Below, piece after piece: positions 50,787-60,336 of a stretch of DNA of 64,000 bases; position 1 is the first letter of the stretch, and every line of letters begins with the position of its first letter. Under the pieces are notes generated by a model. The model did no database searches. It was given only the letters and a program-made list of their open reading frames with translations, and had not been told where the DNA came from. A program made the translations under genes and the position numbers. This stretch comes from Bacillota bacterium (lineage in GTDB: Bacteria; Bacillota; Clostridia; Lachnospirales; Lachnospiraceae), in NCBI GenBank assembly GCA_023414355.1, contig JAEZOB010000024.1, positions 1 through 64,000 on the forward strand, given 5' to 3'.

Positions 50787-53700
50787 ATGCGATTAGTGAA
50801 AAAAGTGGGACTGTTATTCCTGTTTAGCATATTATTTACTGTGACAGGATTTATCTTTACTGAGAATGAGGCAAAGGCTAGCTCTACCCCAGTCTTATCT
50901 CTAAGGATAGATAATAAAGCAGTATCAGGGGACGAAAGTACATTGGGAGCATTACAAGCTGATATCAGTGTTTATTCGCCCGATGGATTACCCTCCGGAA
51001 CGACAATTGCCTGGAGAAATTCTAACGCCGGAGTTCTTACCTTAAGTAGTACGACCGGTGATACTGTTACGATGAACAGAAAGGGCCCGGGCTTTACTAC
51101 GATCAGAGCAGATGTTACCATAGGAACAAGAACATATACGCTGTCACGGGTAATTAAAGTGAAGCTGATCATCGATAACTCTCCTTTGCCCGGCGGAACA
51201 GGGGCAACGGCTGCTAACTATGCCGGCAATATGGTACTGGAGCTGGATCAGGGAGAAACACGGCAAATTGTTTTGAAATATGTAGATTATAATGCAGCCG
51301 GGGATGCAGTAACGGGAGCCGCAATCACAGCTTCTGATCTGGACTATGTCAGCAGTAATACGAAGGTTGTAACAGTGAATGTAAATAACGGCAAGATTAC
51401 CGCTGTCGGTGCAGGTGATGCCAACATCACAATCAGTACCAGAACCGCTGGTGCCAATGATAAAGTTCAGACAGAAACCTTAAGGGTTGTAGTAGTACCG
51501 AAGTTTACCCTGACAGCTCAGACTGCAACAGGCAGTACACTCAGTTATGATAGTGGTAAGACGGAAGATTCTGTGTACCATTCGGGCATACCCTCTAATT
51601 TTACACTGGTCACCAATGGTAATCCGGCGAGTAACATTACCTGGAAGATTTATGACGCCAGTGATAAGTCACCGACGAGAAAGCCGTTGACAAGTGGCGG
51701 AAAGCTTACTTTTGGTATAAGTGATCTGAACAATACAGTGGTATTTACATCGGTGAAGGCCGGCACTTATGAGATTTATGCATTTTCAAATCCGGATTAC
51801 GGTGTAGATTCGGCACTGATTGAAGCATATATGAAGATAGAGGTTCCGATTGATATATCTTCAAAGACGATTACGATGGTAGTTGACGATGTTTTTGATG
51901 TGTTTAAGGGAACCAATATTCCAAGCGCGAATACCTTCAGTAGCTATGATACTACGGATCCCAATATTGTCACTACCGATTCTACCGGTAAATTGACCGC
52001 AAAATCACGTGGTACGGCAACAGTTACCTGTAAATATAATGGAAGTCTTAAGCTTTTTGATATCGCTCCACCGGATATGGTGCTAACCATTCATGTCATT
52101 GATGCAATTTCCTTAAGCCAGAACAGTGCTACTATCTATACGAAGGGAACTCTTCAATTAAATGCAAAGACGACTGATTCTGCTTCGACTATTACCTGGA
52201 CCTCCAGTGACAATGCAATTGCCACTGTAAGTGCAAACGGATTAATAACGGCAACCTCTAAGGGTGGTAATGTAAATATCACAGCATCTCAGACCATCAA
52301 TGGTGTAGTGAAAGCAGCGGTCTGTAAAATTCTTGTTAAGCCATCCGTTGATACAATTACTCTGTCACCGGATAAGCTCACACTAGGCATCGGAGATGCC
52401 AAGACAATTATTGCACACTTCACACCGGATGGATTACCAAGTGTCAAGCTGGAATGGAGAACCTCTGATGCAGAGGTCGTGGCGATCGACAGTTATACAG
52501 ATACCTCGGTAACCGTTAAAGCCGGTAATAAAGGTGGTCATGCCGTCATTACGGCCGTAAATAAGGATAATGTCGTTGTTGGCTTTACTCATGTCAGTGT
52601 TCAGCAACCGGTAACTGCGATCACTTTGTCAGAAACCTCGATTACAGCTTCCGTCAATGATGGAAGAATTCAGCTTCGTGCAACTTGTACTCCTGACGAT
52701 GCAATTAATAAGACAGTCACTTGGACTTCTTCGGATCCAACCAAAGCTACGGTAGATGCCAATGGTCTGATCACGATCAAGAAGACAGGTACCGTGTCCA
52801 TCGTCGCAGTATCAGCGGATAATCCGGCCGTAAAAGCAATCTGCAATATCAATATTCTGGTACCGGTAAGCAGCATCGCACTGGATGAAACGTCCAAGAC
52901 GATGTTCTCGGGGCAGACAGCCAGACTCGGCTATACGATCCTGCCTACCAATGCCAGCAATGCTGCAGTCACCTGGACCTCTACCAATACGTCGGTAGCT
53001 ACGGTGGATGCGACCGGTCTGGTAACAGCAAAAGGCGTCGGCTCGTCAGTAATTATTCTCAGATCCGTGGATAAAGGATTATCTGTTTATTGTACGATAA
53101 CCGTCAAAAGAGTTGCGACAGGCCTTAAGCTTGATGTGAGTACACTGGATCTGGCAGCAGGCAAATCCTACACCTTTAAACCGACCATAACGCCACCGGA
53201 CAGTACCGATGCTACAATCATATGGGAGTCCAGTGATACAAAGATAGCAATCGTGGATGCCAACGGTAAGGTTACCGGTAAGGCAGCAGGTCAGACAGTA
53301 ATCATGGCTAAGCTTGCTTCCGGCGGAACCGCTTATTGCAAAGTGACCGTTTCACAGCCTGCCTCCGGACTGATCCTGAACTTTACAGAAAAGACGGTAT
53401 ATGTTGGAGAGAAGTTCGAGATGAATGCTTCTGTATCACCCAGTACGGCAACACAGCTTGGGGTCAAGTGGGAAAGCTCCAATAAAGAGGTTGCGACCAT
53501 TACAGATAAAGGTGAAGTTACTGCGTTAGCAGGAGGTGTAACAATCATTACTGCGACGACACTGGACGGGGGATATGTGGCAAACTGCGTATTGACGGTC
53601 AGAGAGGCAGTATCAAAGATTACAATCAATTACCAGACCTATTACCTGGGTATCGATAAATTTGCATATCTCGAGGCTACGGTATCAACACCGAATGCAA

Positions 53701-54593
53701 CAAATCAGGACGTAGCCTGGAGCTCAAGCAATGAAGATGTTGTAACTGTAAACCAAAAGGGTAAGATCATCGGTCATAAGCTTGGGTATGCAACAATTAC
53801 CGCGATGGCATTGGATGGCAGTGAGGTTGAAGCCACCTGTGATGTCAGGGTTGTGATACCAGCCAGCAGTATTTCTGTAAATTACAATACCGTAGCTCTT
53901 TTGGTAGGTCAGACAAAAAAAATCAAGCTAACTGTAAAGCCGGATAATGCTACTTTTAAGACGGCAAAATGGACTACCAGTGACGATAGTATTGCTGTCG
54001 TTGATGATGATGGTCTTATCATCGCCAAAAAATCAGGCTCTGCTACAATTACCGCGGAAGCAAAGGATAGCAGTGCCAAGAAGGCATTGATTTATGTCAC
54101 CGTGTATGACCGTATCGGAGCTTCCGGGATTACACTTCAGGATAAGAAGGTAGTATTGCTTCCCGGAGAAGAGAAGATGGTACAGATGGTTCTGATCCCA
54201 GCCAATTCCAATGACGAAGCAACCTGGAGTACCGATAATGCTGCTGTTGCAAAGGTAGATAAAAAGACAGGTAAGATCACTGCAAGAGCTACCGGTGTAG
54301 CATACGTAACGGCCATGACAGATTCGGGTAAGACAGCAACCGTAGAGGTAGTTGTAATCGGTCTGAACTATACGGATCTGACTTTGGAACAGTATACGAC
54401 GTATCAGTATCCGCTTCAGGTCGAGGGTGCAACTTCAACAGTAAGCTGGAGTATAGATAATCCGAATGTGGCTGTTGTCAATAATGGAGTAATCAGCTCT
54501 CGCGGAGTCGGAACTGCAATTATTACAGCTAAGGTAAACGGCAGAAAGCTGACTTGCCGACTGAAGGTAGTCAAAATAGGCGGGAAGAACTGA
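50787..54593 (+). CDS. Large exported BIG_2 (bacterial Ig-like) repeat protein
   Basis: 1268 residues. Signal peptide (LVKKVGLLFLFSILFTVTGFIFTENEAKA) then about 13-14 tandem BIG_2-type domains of 80-90 residues, each ending in the pattern W-SS-xxxxATVD-xGxVTAxxxGxxxIxA, for example VTWTSSDPTKATVDANG and VAWSSSNEDVVTVNQKG. There is no LPXTG motif, SLH domain, choline-binding or catalytic domain, and the C-terminus ends after the last domain (KVVKIGGKN). It may be a secreted matrix, adhesion or spacer protein held by another factor. TTAGGAGG precedes ATG 50787. It lies between the cad module and recN in island 2. Confidence 0.9.
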   Translation: MRLVKKVGLLFLFSILFTVTGFIFTENEAKASSTPVLSLRIDNKAVSGDESTLGALQADISVYSPDGLPSGTTIAWRNSNAGVLTLSSTTGDTVTMNRKGPGFTTIRADVTIGTRTYTLSRVIKVKLIIDNSPLPGGTGATAANYAGNMVLELDQGETRQIVLKYVDYNAAGDAVTGAAITASDLDYVSSNTKVVTVNVNNGKITAVGAGDANITISTRTAGANDKVQTETLRVVVVPKFTLTAQTATGSTLSYDSGKTEDSVYHSGIPSNFTLVTNGNPASNITWKIYDASDKSPTRKPLTSGGKLTFGISDLNNTVVFTSVKAGTYEIYAFSNPDYGVDSALIEAYMKIEVPIDISSKTITMVVDDVFDVFKGTNIPSANTFSSYDTTDPNIVTTDSTGKLTAKSRGTATVTCKYNGSLKLFDIAPPDMVLTIHVIDAISLSQNSATIYTKGTLQLNAKTTDSASTITWTSSDNAIATVSANGLITATSKGGNVNITASQTINGVVKAAVCKILVKPSVDTITLSPDKLTLGIGDAKTIIAHFTPDGLPSVKLEWRTSDAEVVAIDSYTDTSVTVKAGNKGGHAVITAVNKDNVVVGFTHVSVQQPVTAITLSETSITASVNDGRIQLRATCTPDDAINKTVTWTSSDPTKATVDANGLITIKKTGTVSIVAVSADNPAVKAICNINILVPVSSIALDETSKTMFSGQTARLGYTILPTNASNAAVTWTSTNTSVATVDATGLVTAKGVGSSVIILRSVDKGLSVYCTITVKRVATGLKLDVSTLDLAAGKSYTFKPTITPPDSTDATIIWESSDTKIAIVDANGKVTGKAAGQTVIMAKLASGGTAYCKVTVSQPASGLILNFTEKTVYVGEKFEMNASVSPSTATQLGVKWESSNKEVATITDKGEVTALAGGVTIITATTLDGGYVANCVLTVREAVSKITINYQTYYLGIDKFAYLEATVSTPNATNQDVAWSSSNEDVVTVNQKGKIIGHKLGYATITAMALDGSEVEATCDVRVVIPASSISVNYNTVALLVGQTKKIKLTVKPDNATFKTAKWTTSDDSIAVVDDDGLIIAKKSGSATITAEAKDSSAKKALIYVTVYDRIGASGITLQDKKVVLLPGEEKMVQMVLIPANSNDEATWSTDNAAVAKVDKKTGKITARATGVAYVTAMTDSGKTATVEVVVIGLNYTDLTLEQYTTYQYPLQVEGATSTVSWSIDNPNVAVVNNGVISSRGVGTAIITAKVNGRKLTCRLKVVKIGGKN

Positions 54594-54644
54594 CAGAAGC
54601 AATGAATCAATAGTATAAAATTATAATATTTAAAAGTATTATGG

Positions 54645-54712
54645 GCTGTTGCATAACCAATATAAGCTATACTTTGATAGCTTCCTGAGTTATGCAACAG
54701 CTTGTTTGATTC
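54645..54712. terminator. Nested perfect hairpin between the BIG_2 gene and recN
   Basis: GCTGTTGCATAAC (54645-54657) pairs perfectly with GTTATGCAACAGC (54689-54701). Inside, AAGCTAT pairs with ATAGCTT. Only a short TTGTTT tail follows. It serves as terminator but, as a doubly nested perfect palindrome, could also be a repeat element. Confidence 0.7.
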
Positions 54713-54884
54713 ATAACTGTTGTAATCCGATTTTATGCAGGATCGATAGAAATCCATTATTTTTTTAGCTGTTCCTACAAGGATGTAAAGTTAAGATTGC
54801 CAAGAATTTTTCCTTATGTTACAATATTTTAGAACATATGTTTTAATATTCGTTGATAAACTGCTCAGAAGAGAGGGATACTAA

Positions 54885-56576
54885 TTGTTAGTCAGCTTGC
54901 ATGTGAAGAATTTCGCAATCATTAATGAGGTTGAGGTTAATTTTAAAGACCATCTTAATATCATGTCCGGTGAAACAGGCGCAGGTAAATCCATAATCAT
55001 AGGATCAGTCAATGCTGCCCTGGGCGCAAAAATCAGCAAGGATATTGTACGAAATGGTGCAGAATATGCTTTAGTCGAGCTAGTATTTGAGACTGAGGAT
55101 GAAGCAGTTTTTAGTGCTATGAGAGCACTTGATATTCCTTTGGAAGAAAATCAGATCATAATCTCGCGCAAGATCATGACAGGAAGAAGTATCTGCAAGA
55201 TCAATGGAGAGAGTGTGACCTCCGGTGCTTTGGCAACTATCGCAGGGATGCTGATTGATATTCATGGACAGCATGAGCACCAGTCTCTGCTGCATAAGGC
55301 CAAGCATATGGAGATTGTTGATCGCTATGCCAAAGAAGAAATTGGTACCCTGAAACAGGAATTGGAACAGTGCTATAAAGAATATTGCAGAATAAGACAG
55401 GAGCAAGAGCAGTCTGAAATTGATGAGGAGAAACGACTTCGTGAGATTTCGTTCCTGGAATATGAAGTAAATGAGATAAAAAGTGCCAACCTGATACCCG
55501 GTGAGGATGAAGAGCTGGCTGTTCTATATAAGAAGTTATCCAATGCCAATATCATATCAGAAGGTCTGCAGGCAGTGTACCGTTATACAGGATATGAGCC
55601 TTCAGCTGCCGGAGATTCAATCGGAAGAGCACTCCGTCAGTTAATGAAGATTGTTGATTTCGATGAGGCAATCGGAAACTATCTCAATCAAGTATCTGAT
55701 ATCGATGCTTTACTGAACGATCTGAACAGGGATTTATCTCAATATATCTCTGATGTAGAAAATCCGGAAGAAGAACTGCAGGAGGTTACCAGGCGCCTCG
55801 ATCTGGTGAATCATCTGAAAGCAAAATACGGGAATACTCTGGAGCTGATACGCGACTACTGTCTGGCATCAGAGGAGAAGCTTGACAGATATCGGGATTA
55901 TGATGAATATCGAAAGAAACTCGGCAAAGAGCTTGCAGCAGCAGAAGACAGGCTAAAGGAGCTTTGTGAAAAACTTTCTGAAATCAGAAAGAATAAGGCG
56001 AAGGTGCTAACGGAAAAGATGAAGGAAGCACTGGTAGCTTTGAACTTTTTAGATGTCAAGCTGGATATGGTATTTGAACGAACAGTGCATTATAGTGCGA
56101 ATGGCTTTGACGATGGTGAATTCATCATTTCCACTAATCCGGGTGAAGAGTTAAAGCCGCTGTCGAGAATAGCTTCCGGCGGTGAGCTTTCCAGAATTAT
56201 GCTTGGTATCAAATCCGTATTGGCAGATAAGGACGAGATTGAAACCTTGATTTTTGATGAAATCGATGTCGGTATCAGCGGCAGGACTGCACAAAAGGTA
56301 TCGGAACAGTTATCAAGTATCGCCAGACATCATCAGATTATCTGTATCACCCATCTTGCTCAGATTGCTGCCATGGCAGATGCACATTACAGTATCGAGA
56401 AGCAGACGGATGGAATGTCAACTCAGACTGTGATAAAGGAACTCAATGAAGCTGAGATGATCGAAGAATTGTCGCGTATTCTCGGAGGAGCTGAGATCAC
56501 GGACCGAATTCGGGATAGTGCAAAGGAGATGAAGGAACTGGCATCTGCTGCTAAAAAATACAAGCATGAAATATAA
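54885..56576 (+). CDS. recN: DNA repair protein RecN
   Basis: SMC-like ATPase acting in double-strand-break repair. 563 residues: Walker A GETGAGKSIIIGSVNAALGA (about 30-49), QHEHQSLLHKAKHMEIVDRYA, long coiled-coil arms (about 155-370), ABC signature LSRIASGGELSRIMLGIK, Walker B TLIFDEIDVGISG and the H-loop CITHLAQIAAMAD. TTG start (54885) after GAGAGG. Heads the conserved recN-spoIVB-spo0A order. Confidence 0.97.
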   Translation: MLVSLHVKNFAIINEVEVNFKDHLNIMSGETGAGKSIIIGSVNAALGAKISKDIVRNGAEYALVELVFETEDEAVFSAMRALDIPLEENQIIISRKIMTGRSICKINGESVTSGALATIAGMLIDIHGQHEHQSLLHKAKHMEIVDRYAKEEIGTLKQELEQCYKEYCRIRQEQEQSEIDEEKRLREISFLEYEVNEIKSANLIPGEDEELAVLYKKLSNANIISEGLQAVYRYTGYEPSAAGDSIGRALRQLMKIVDFDEAIGNYLNQVSDIDALLNDLNRDLSQYISDVENPEEELQEVTRRLDLVNHLKAKYGNTLELIRDYCLASEEKLDRYRDYDEYRKKLGKELAAAEDRLKELCEKLSEIRKNKAKVLTEKMKEALVALNFLDVKLDMVFERTVHYSANGFDDGEFIISTNPGEELKPLSRIASGGELSRIMLGIKSVLADKDEIETLIFDEIDVGISGRTAQKVSEQLSSIARHHQIICITHLAQIAAMADAHYSIEKQTDGMSTQTVIKELNEAEMIEELSRILGGAEITDRIRDSAKEMKELASAAKKYKHEI

Positions 56577-56599
56577 AAAACAGAGAATACTTAAACTGA

Positions 56600-56630
56600 G
56601 GATATACAATACTATGTATATCCTTTTTTT
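56600..56630 (+). terminator. Rho-independent terminator after recN
   Basis: GGATATACA-ATACTA-TGTATATCC followed by TTTTTTT. Confidence 0.85.
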
Positions 56631-56662
56631 ATGTAATAGGACATAGCACCCTATTGCATAAA
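56628..56662. repeat. Hairpin repeat related to 3535-3569
   Basis: TTTATGTAATAGG pairs with CCTATTGCATAAA. The element at 3535 has the same arms with compensating changes (TAGTAG/CTATTA). It is followed by GCGAAC-AAA-GTTCGC and then CCAAAGC. Together these are a hairpin cluster between recN and spoIVB. Confidence 0.65.
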
Positions 56663-56775
56663 TCGCTCCGCAATGCGAACAAAGTTCGCTTTGGGGTAAG
56701 TACTCGCGCCAAAGCAACATAGGTTACTTTTGCCTGGGACATTAGGAGGAATGACAGATGATATGAGGTGAAAGG

Positions 56776-58059
56776 ATGAGGAGCAGAAAAAGATACAGAT
56801 GGTTTTTAGTCTGGCTTTTTATTATAAATGTATTTGGAAGTGTTATCTTTCTCTATTATCGTATTGATAAAGGTATTCCCGATGAAATCAAGCTACAGGT
56901 AGGTACAGAAGAGAGTTTTAATTTTAATATGCCGTTGGAAGGGAAAATATCAAACGGAGATATTGGGACAATCAGTGTCAATAATCTTAAAGTCCCCTCC
57001 GACCGTATTCATATCGACCTAAATCAACCGTTCACATTGGAATCTTCGCAGACAGGGCAGTATAATATAGACTTAAAACTGTTTGGTTTCATTGCGTTTA
57101 AGAAAATATCTCTGGATGTTATAGATAAAGTGGAACTCGTTCCTTGCGGAATACCCATTGGTATCTATGTTGAGACCGATGGAATTCTGGTACTGGGTAG
57201 TGGGAGGATTACAGGTGAGGATGGCTTAAACTATGAACCTGTACGTAATAGGCTTAAATCAGGAGATTATATTTTGGCAATCAATAATCATAAGGTTACC
57301 AGGAAAAGTGAGCTGATTGAATTCCTTCAGGAAAGTCGTGGTAAGGATATCACTTTATTGATAAGAAGAAACAGGGAGAAAATCACAGTAGAGATAACTC
57401 CTGTGAAGACTGCCAGCGGTAGCTACAAGATCGGCGCCTGGATTCGAGACAATACACAGGGAATCGGTACTCTGACCTTTATCTCTACCGATGGTCAATT
57501 CGGTGCGCTAGGGCATGGAATCACTGATGTGGATACAGGATTATTGTTGGATGTAAAAGCCGGTTCCATCTACTCCGCTCAGATTATGTCCATCATCAAA
57601 GGAAAAGAGGGTGAACCGGGAGAACTGATCGGGATGATCCGACAGAGTGAAAAATATAAAGTGGGAAGCATAAGACGGAATACCTATCAGGGTATTTTCG
57701 GCCATGTCAGTTATGAATATGATGAGAGCCTTAGTATGGAACCTCTGAAGATCGGCCTGAAACAAGAGGTAAAGACCGGCAAGGCATTTGCCAGGTGTAC
57801 CATTGATGATGAGATAACAGATTATGAGATTGAGATTGTCAGCATCGATGTCAGTAATAATAATCACAACAAAGGAATCGTCATAAAAATCACGGACCCA
57901 AGACTTTTAGAACTGACCGGAGGGATCGTACAGGGCATGAGCGGTAGCCCTATCATACAAAATAATAAGATAATCGGTGCAGTTACGCATGTATTTATAC
58001 AGGATTCAACGAAAGGTTATGGTACTTTCATAGAGAACATGGTAAATAATTTAGAATAA
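56776..58059 (+). CDS. spoIVB: SpoIVB serine peptidase
   Basis: Forespore-secreted S55 peptidase that signals to the mother cell to activate pro-sigma-K processing. 427 residues: N-terminal TM (FLVWLFIINVFGSVIFLYYRI), a PDZ domain (about 125-205, NNHKVTRKSELIEFLQESRG), then the protease domain. Catalytic residues are visible as His in LGHGITD, Asp in KITDPRLLELTGG and Ser in GMSGSPIIQ. The C-terminal GAVTHVFIQDSTKGYG is the family tail. GAGGTG precedes ATG 56776. In B. subtilis it is under sigma-F/sigma-G; no clear sigma-G site was found here. Confidence 0.96.
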   Translation: MRSRKRYRWFLVWLFIINVFGSVIFLYYRIDKGIPDEIKLQVGTEESFNFNMPLEGKISNGDIGTISVNNLKVPSDRIHIDLNQPFTLESSQTGQYNIDLKLFGFIAFKKISLDVIDKVELVPCGIPIGIYVETDGILVLGSGRITGEDGLNYEPVRNRLKSGDYILAINNHKVTRKSELIEFLQESRGKDITLLIRRNREKITVEITPVKTASGSYKIGAWIRDNTQGIGTLTFISTDGQFGALGHGITDVDTGLLLDVKAGSIYSAQIMSIIKGKEGEPGELIGMIRQSEKYKVGSIRRNTYQGIFGHVSYEYDESLSMEPLKIGLKQEVKTGKAFARCTIDDEITDYEIEIVSIDVSNNNHNKGIVIKITDPRLLELTGGIVQGMSGSPIIQNNKIIGAVTHVFIQDSTKGYGTFIENMVNNLE

Positions 58060-58209
58060 GGAAATGTTTTGTTAAAAAAAGAAATCGACGATATCTGATA
58101 TTATTTGCCGCATTCCAAGAGAATAGTGCAGCAAATAAACTGTATATAATTTCCAATTATACAAAATGTTGTGGTTGTTGCTTTTTGCTTTAAGATTTCC
58201 CTTAATTCG

Positions 58210-58264
58210 TTGTCGATTGGTGCGACAAGAAACATTTGAAAGTTGAAAATGAAGTGGATATAAT
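58210..58264 (+). promoter_or_regulatory. Upstream spo0A promoter with 0A-box-like palindrome
   Basis: TTGTCG (58210-58215), 7 bp, CGACAA (58223-58228) is an inverted pair resembling two Spo0A boxes (TTTGTCRAA). It is followed by TTGAAA (58236-58241), 17 bp, TATAAT (58259-58264), a good sigma-A promoter. The layout suggests that Spo0A controls its own gene from here. The whole 58060-58613 region shows no gene and serves as the spo0A regulatory region. Confidence 0.55.
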
Positions 58265-58419
58265 TCAGATATGGCAAAAATTTACAGTCGCTGTCACTGG
58301 AAAACATGTCGTAAATTTTTCGGTTTCGATGTTGCATAATGATGTAAAATGTAAAATACTAATAATAAAAGTCGCATTATGGCACCTATATTTTGTGTAT
58401 TTTGCTAAGGCGATAACCA

Positions 58420-58448
58420 TTGACGCTCAATTACGCAAGAGGTATAAT
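58420..58448 (+). promoter_or_regulatory. Proximal spo0A promoter
   Basis: TTGACG (58420-58425), 17 bp, TATAAT (58443-58448), 165 bp before the spo0A start codon. A strong sigma-A match. Confidence 0.7.
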
Positions 58449-58613
58449 GTAATCATAAAACAACATGAAACCAAAAGAGCTACACGAAAATTCACGAAAA
58501 GTGAAATCTTAATTACGAACAACCAAGGGACATTGGTTATTTGGGGAAAAGTAACTAGAGGGTACCATGAAAGAGCGAGAACAAAATTTTGTATTGGAGG
58601 TTGGAAAAGTAAA

Positions 58614-59414
58614 ATGAGTAAGATTAATGTAGCTATCGTTGATGACAATGAGAGAATGGTGAATCTCTTGGAAGATATTCTAAAAGAGGATTCAGATATC
58701 GAAGTTGTCGGTAAATCTGAGAACGGAATTGACGCTCTTGATATGATTAAAGAGAAGAAACCGGACGTGGTACTGTTGGACTTGATCATGCCGAAGCTGG
58801 ATGGATTAGGAGTTATGGAGAAAGTAAGAAGAGATGCTGAGTTTAAGAAGAGTCCTTCCTTTATCGTCATAACAGCCATCGGTCAGGAAGGCGTTACTGA
58901 GAATGCATTCGAACTGGGTGCAAATTACTATATAATGAAGCCTTTTGATAATAATGTTATCCTGTCGCGAATCAAACAGTTAAAGGGTGACTATCATAAT
59001 AAACTGATTGATAACCACAGAGTCAGCGCATATGAGAATAAGAGTGCGTATATGGAACGCAATCTGGAATCAGACGTTACTAATATCATACATGAGATCG
59101 GTGTTCCGGCACATATTAAAGGTTATCAGTACTTACGAGATGCAATCATGATGTCAGTGAATGATGCGGAAATGCTGAATTCTATCACCAAATTATTATA
59201 TCCCTCCATCGCAAAGCGCCACAAGACCACCCCGAGCAGAGTGGAAAGAGCAATCCGTCATGCAATTGAGGTCGCATGGAGCAGAGGAAAGATGGATACC
59301 ATCGATGAACTATTCGGATATACGGTCAGCAATGGCAAGGGTAAGCCCACAAATTCTGAATTTGTTGCTTTAATTGCAGATAAGATTCGTCTGGAGTATA
59401 AGCTTAGATCATAA
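58614..59414 (+). CDS. spo0A: Sporulation master regulator Spo0A
   Basis: 266 residues, matching the 267 of B. subtilis Spo0A. The receiver domain has the acidic pair DD in IVDDNERMV, the phosphorylated Asp in LLDLIMPKLDGLG, the Thr in VITAIG and the Lys in YIMKPFD. The C-terminal DNA-binding domain carries VTNIIHEIGVPAHIKGYQYLRDAI, RHKTTPSRVERAIRHAIEVAWSRG (recognition helix) and KPTNSEFVALIADKIRLE. The frame is open for 126 codons upstream, but ATG 58614 gives the canonical start MSKINVAIVDD, after GGAGG and GGAAAAG. Confidence 0.98.
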   Translation: MSKINVAIVDDNERMVNLLEDILKEDSDIEVVGKSENGIDALDMIKEKKPDVVLLDLIMPKLDGLGVMEKVRRDAEFKKSPSFIVITAIGQEGVTENAFELGANYYIMKPFDNNVILSRIKQLKGDYHNKLIDNHRVSAYENKSAYMERNLESDVTNIIHEIGVPAHIKGYQYLRDAIMMSVNDAEMLNSITKLLYPSIAKRHKTTPSRVERAIRHAIEVAWSRGKMDTIDELFGYTVSNGKGKPTNSEFVALIADKIRLEYKLRS

Positions 59415-59425
59415 TAATTTTTATA

Positions 59426-59463
59426 GGAGGCAGCAAAGGGAGAAGCATCACCTTGCTGCCTCC
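59426..59463 (+). terminator. Hairpin terminator after spo0A
   Basis: GGAGGCAGCAA (59426-59436) pairs perfectly with TTGCTGCCTCC (59453-59463) around a 16-nt loop. No long T run follows, so it may be an inefficient terminator. Confidence 0.7.
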
Positions 59464-59667
59464 TATCATACATATCTGACATAAATTCTCCTATTATATA
59501 ACCATAGGCATGTAATGTTTAAGAAATTGGCATCAAAGTATTCAGTTTTGGTGGATATGATTTAAAATGAGAGTTTGCCTTGGCAGACTCTTGTTTTATA
59601 TTCTTTACATAATTCCTCTGTGACAAGAGATAATAGTTATGAATGACATCTTAAAGGAGGAGCAGTT

Positions 59668-60177
59668 ATGCCAATTAAAAACAATGATCAGCCTGCCGGA
59701 CAGGCTAAGAGTACCGGAGTATTTCATACAGGAATGTCAGGTAATACCGGGATGACGGGCAGCACTGGGGCACCGGGAAATATAGGAACAACCGGTAACA
59801 CAGGAGTGTCAGGAAGCTTTGGAATTGTGGACAACACAGGAGTACCGGGTACTACAGCGATGGCAGGCAGTACCGGGGTGATGGATGCAATCGGTATGGC
59901 GGATACTGTCGGTTCATCAGAGAATACAAGCGAGAGTGATTATAGTAGAAAGGCTATGAAGCAGATGGGACTGACAGCAGGTTCCGAGAATGGCCCGACA
60001 GCCGGTATCAGCGGCTCTGACGGATCTGGAATCTATGGTGTAACAGGCAGAACCGATGGTTCTTCTGACCCTAGTAATTCTGACGTTGCAGGGGGTTGGA
60101 GCCTTTCCGATGTGAAAGAAAACAGAAATCCTCCCGGAGCTACCAATTCGTTCCAAAATTTAAGTAAGAGTAAATAA
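59668..60177 (+). CDS. Gly/Thr-rich collagen-like protein of unknown function
   Basis: 169 residues of low complexity. The first half repeats Gly-x-Thr/Ser units (GMSGNTGMTGSTGAPGNIG, TTGNTGVSGSFG, GVPGTTAMAGSTG), like the collagen-like GXT repeats of spore-surface proteins. The second half has KAMKQMGLTAGSENGPTAG and GSDGSGIYGVTGRTDGSSDPSNSD, with a charged tail. There is no signal peptide or TM. AAAGGAGG gives a strong start. Location next to spo0A hints at a spore role but this is inference. The strict triplets are short and interrupted, so a true triple helix is uncertain. Confidence 0.75.
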   Translation: MPIKNNDQPAGQAKSTGVFHTGMSGNTGMTGSTGAPGNIGTTGNTGVSGSFGIVDNTGVPGTTAMAGSTGVMDAIGMADTVGSSENTSESDYSRKAMKQMGLTAGSENGPTAGISGSDGSGIYGVTGRTDGSSDPSNSDVAGGWSLSDVKENRNPPGATNSFQNLSKSK

Positions 60178-60182
60178 ACAAT

Positions 60183-60226
60183 CGGCGCAGTAGTGCTGAA
60201 ATGTGCATTACTGTGCCTTTTTGCCA
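60183..60226 (+). terminator. Rho-independent terminator after the Gly/Thr-rich gene
   Basis: GGCGCAGTAGTGC pairs with GCATTACTGTGCC (mismatches), followed by TTTTTG. Confidence 0.75.
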
Positions 60227-60336
60227 TTAATTACCATGTACTTTACATAGATTTAACAATATTAACGTGGATTATACATTAACTATTATGCTATGATAAA
60301 GGATGTGAGATTTAAATACATAAGGCGGAGGTTGTT

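Noticed and set aside
58236..58613. 126-codon N-terminal extension of Spo0A
   Set aside because: The frame happens to be open, but the region holds promoters and the protein starts at the canonical MSKINVAIVDD.
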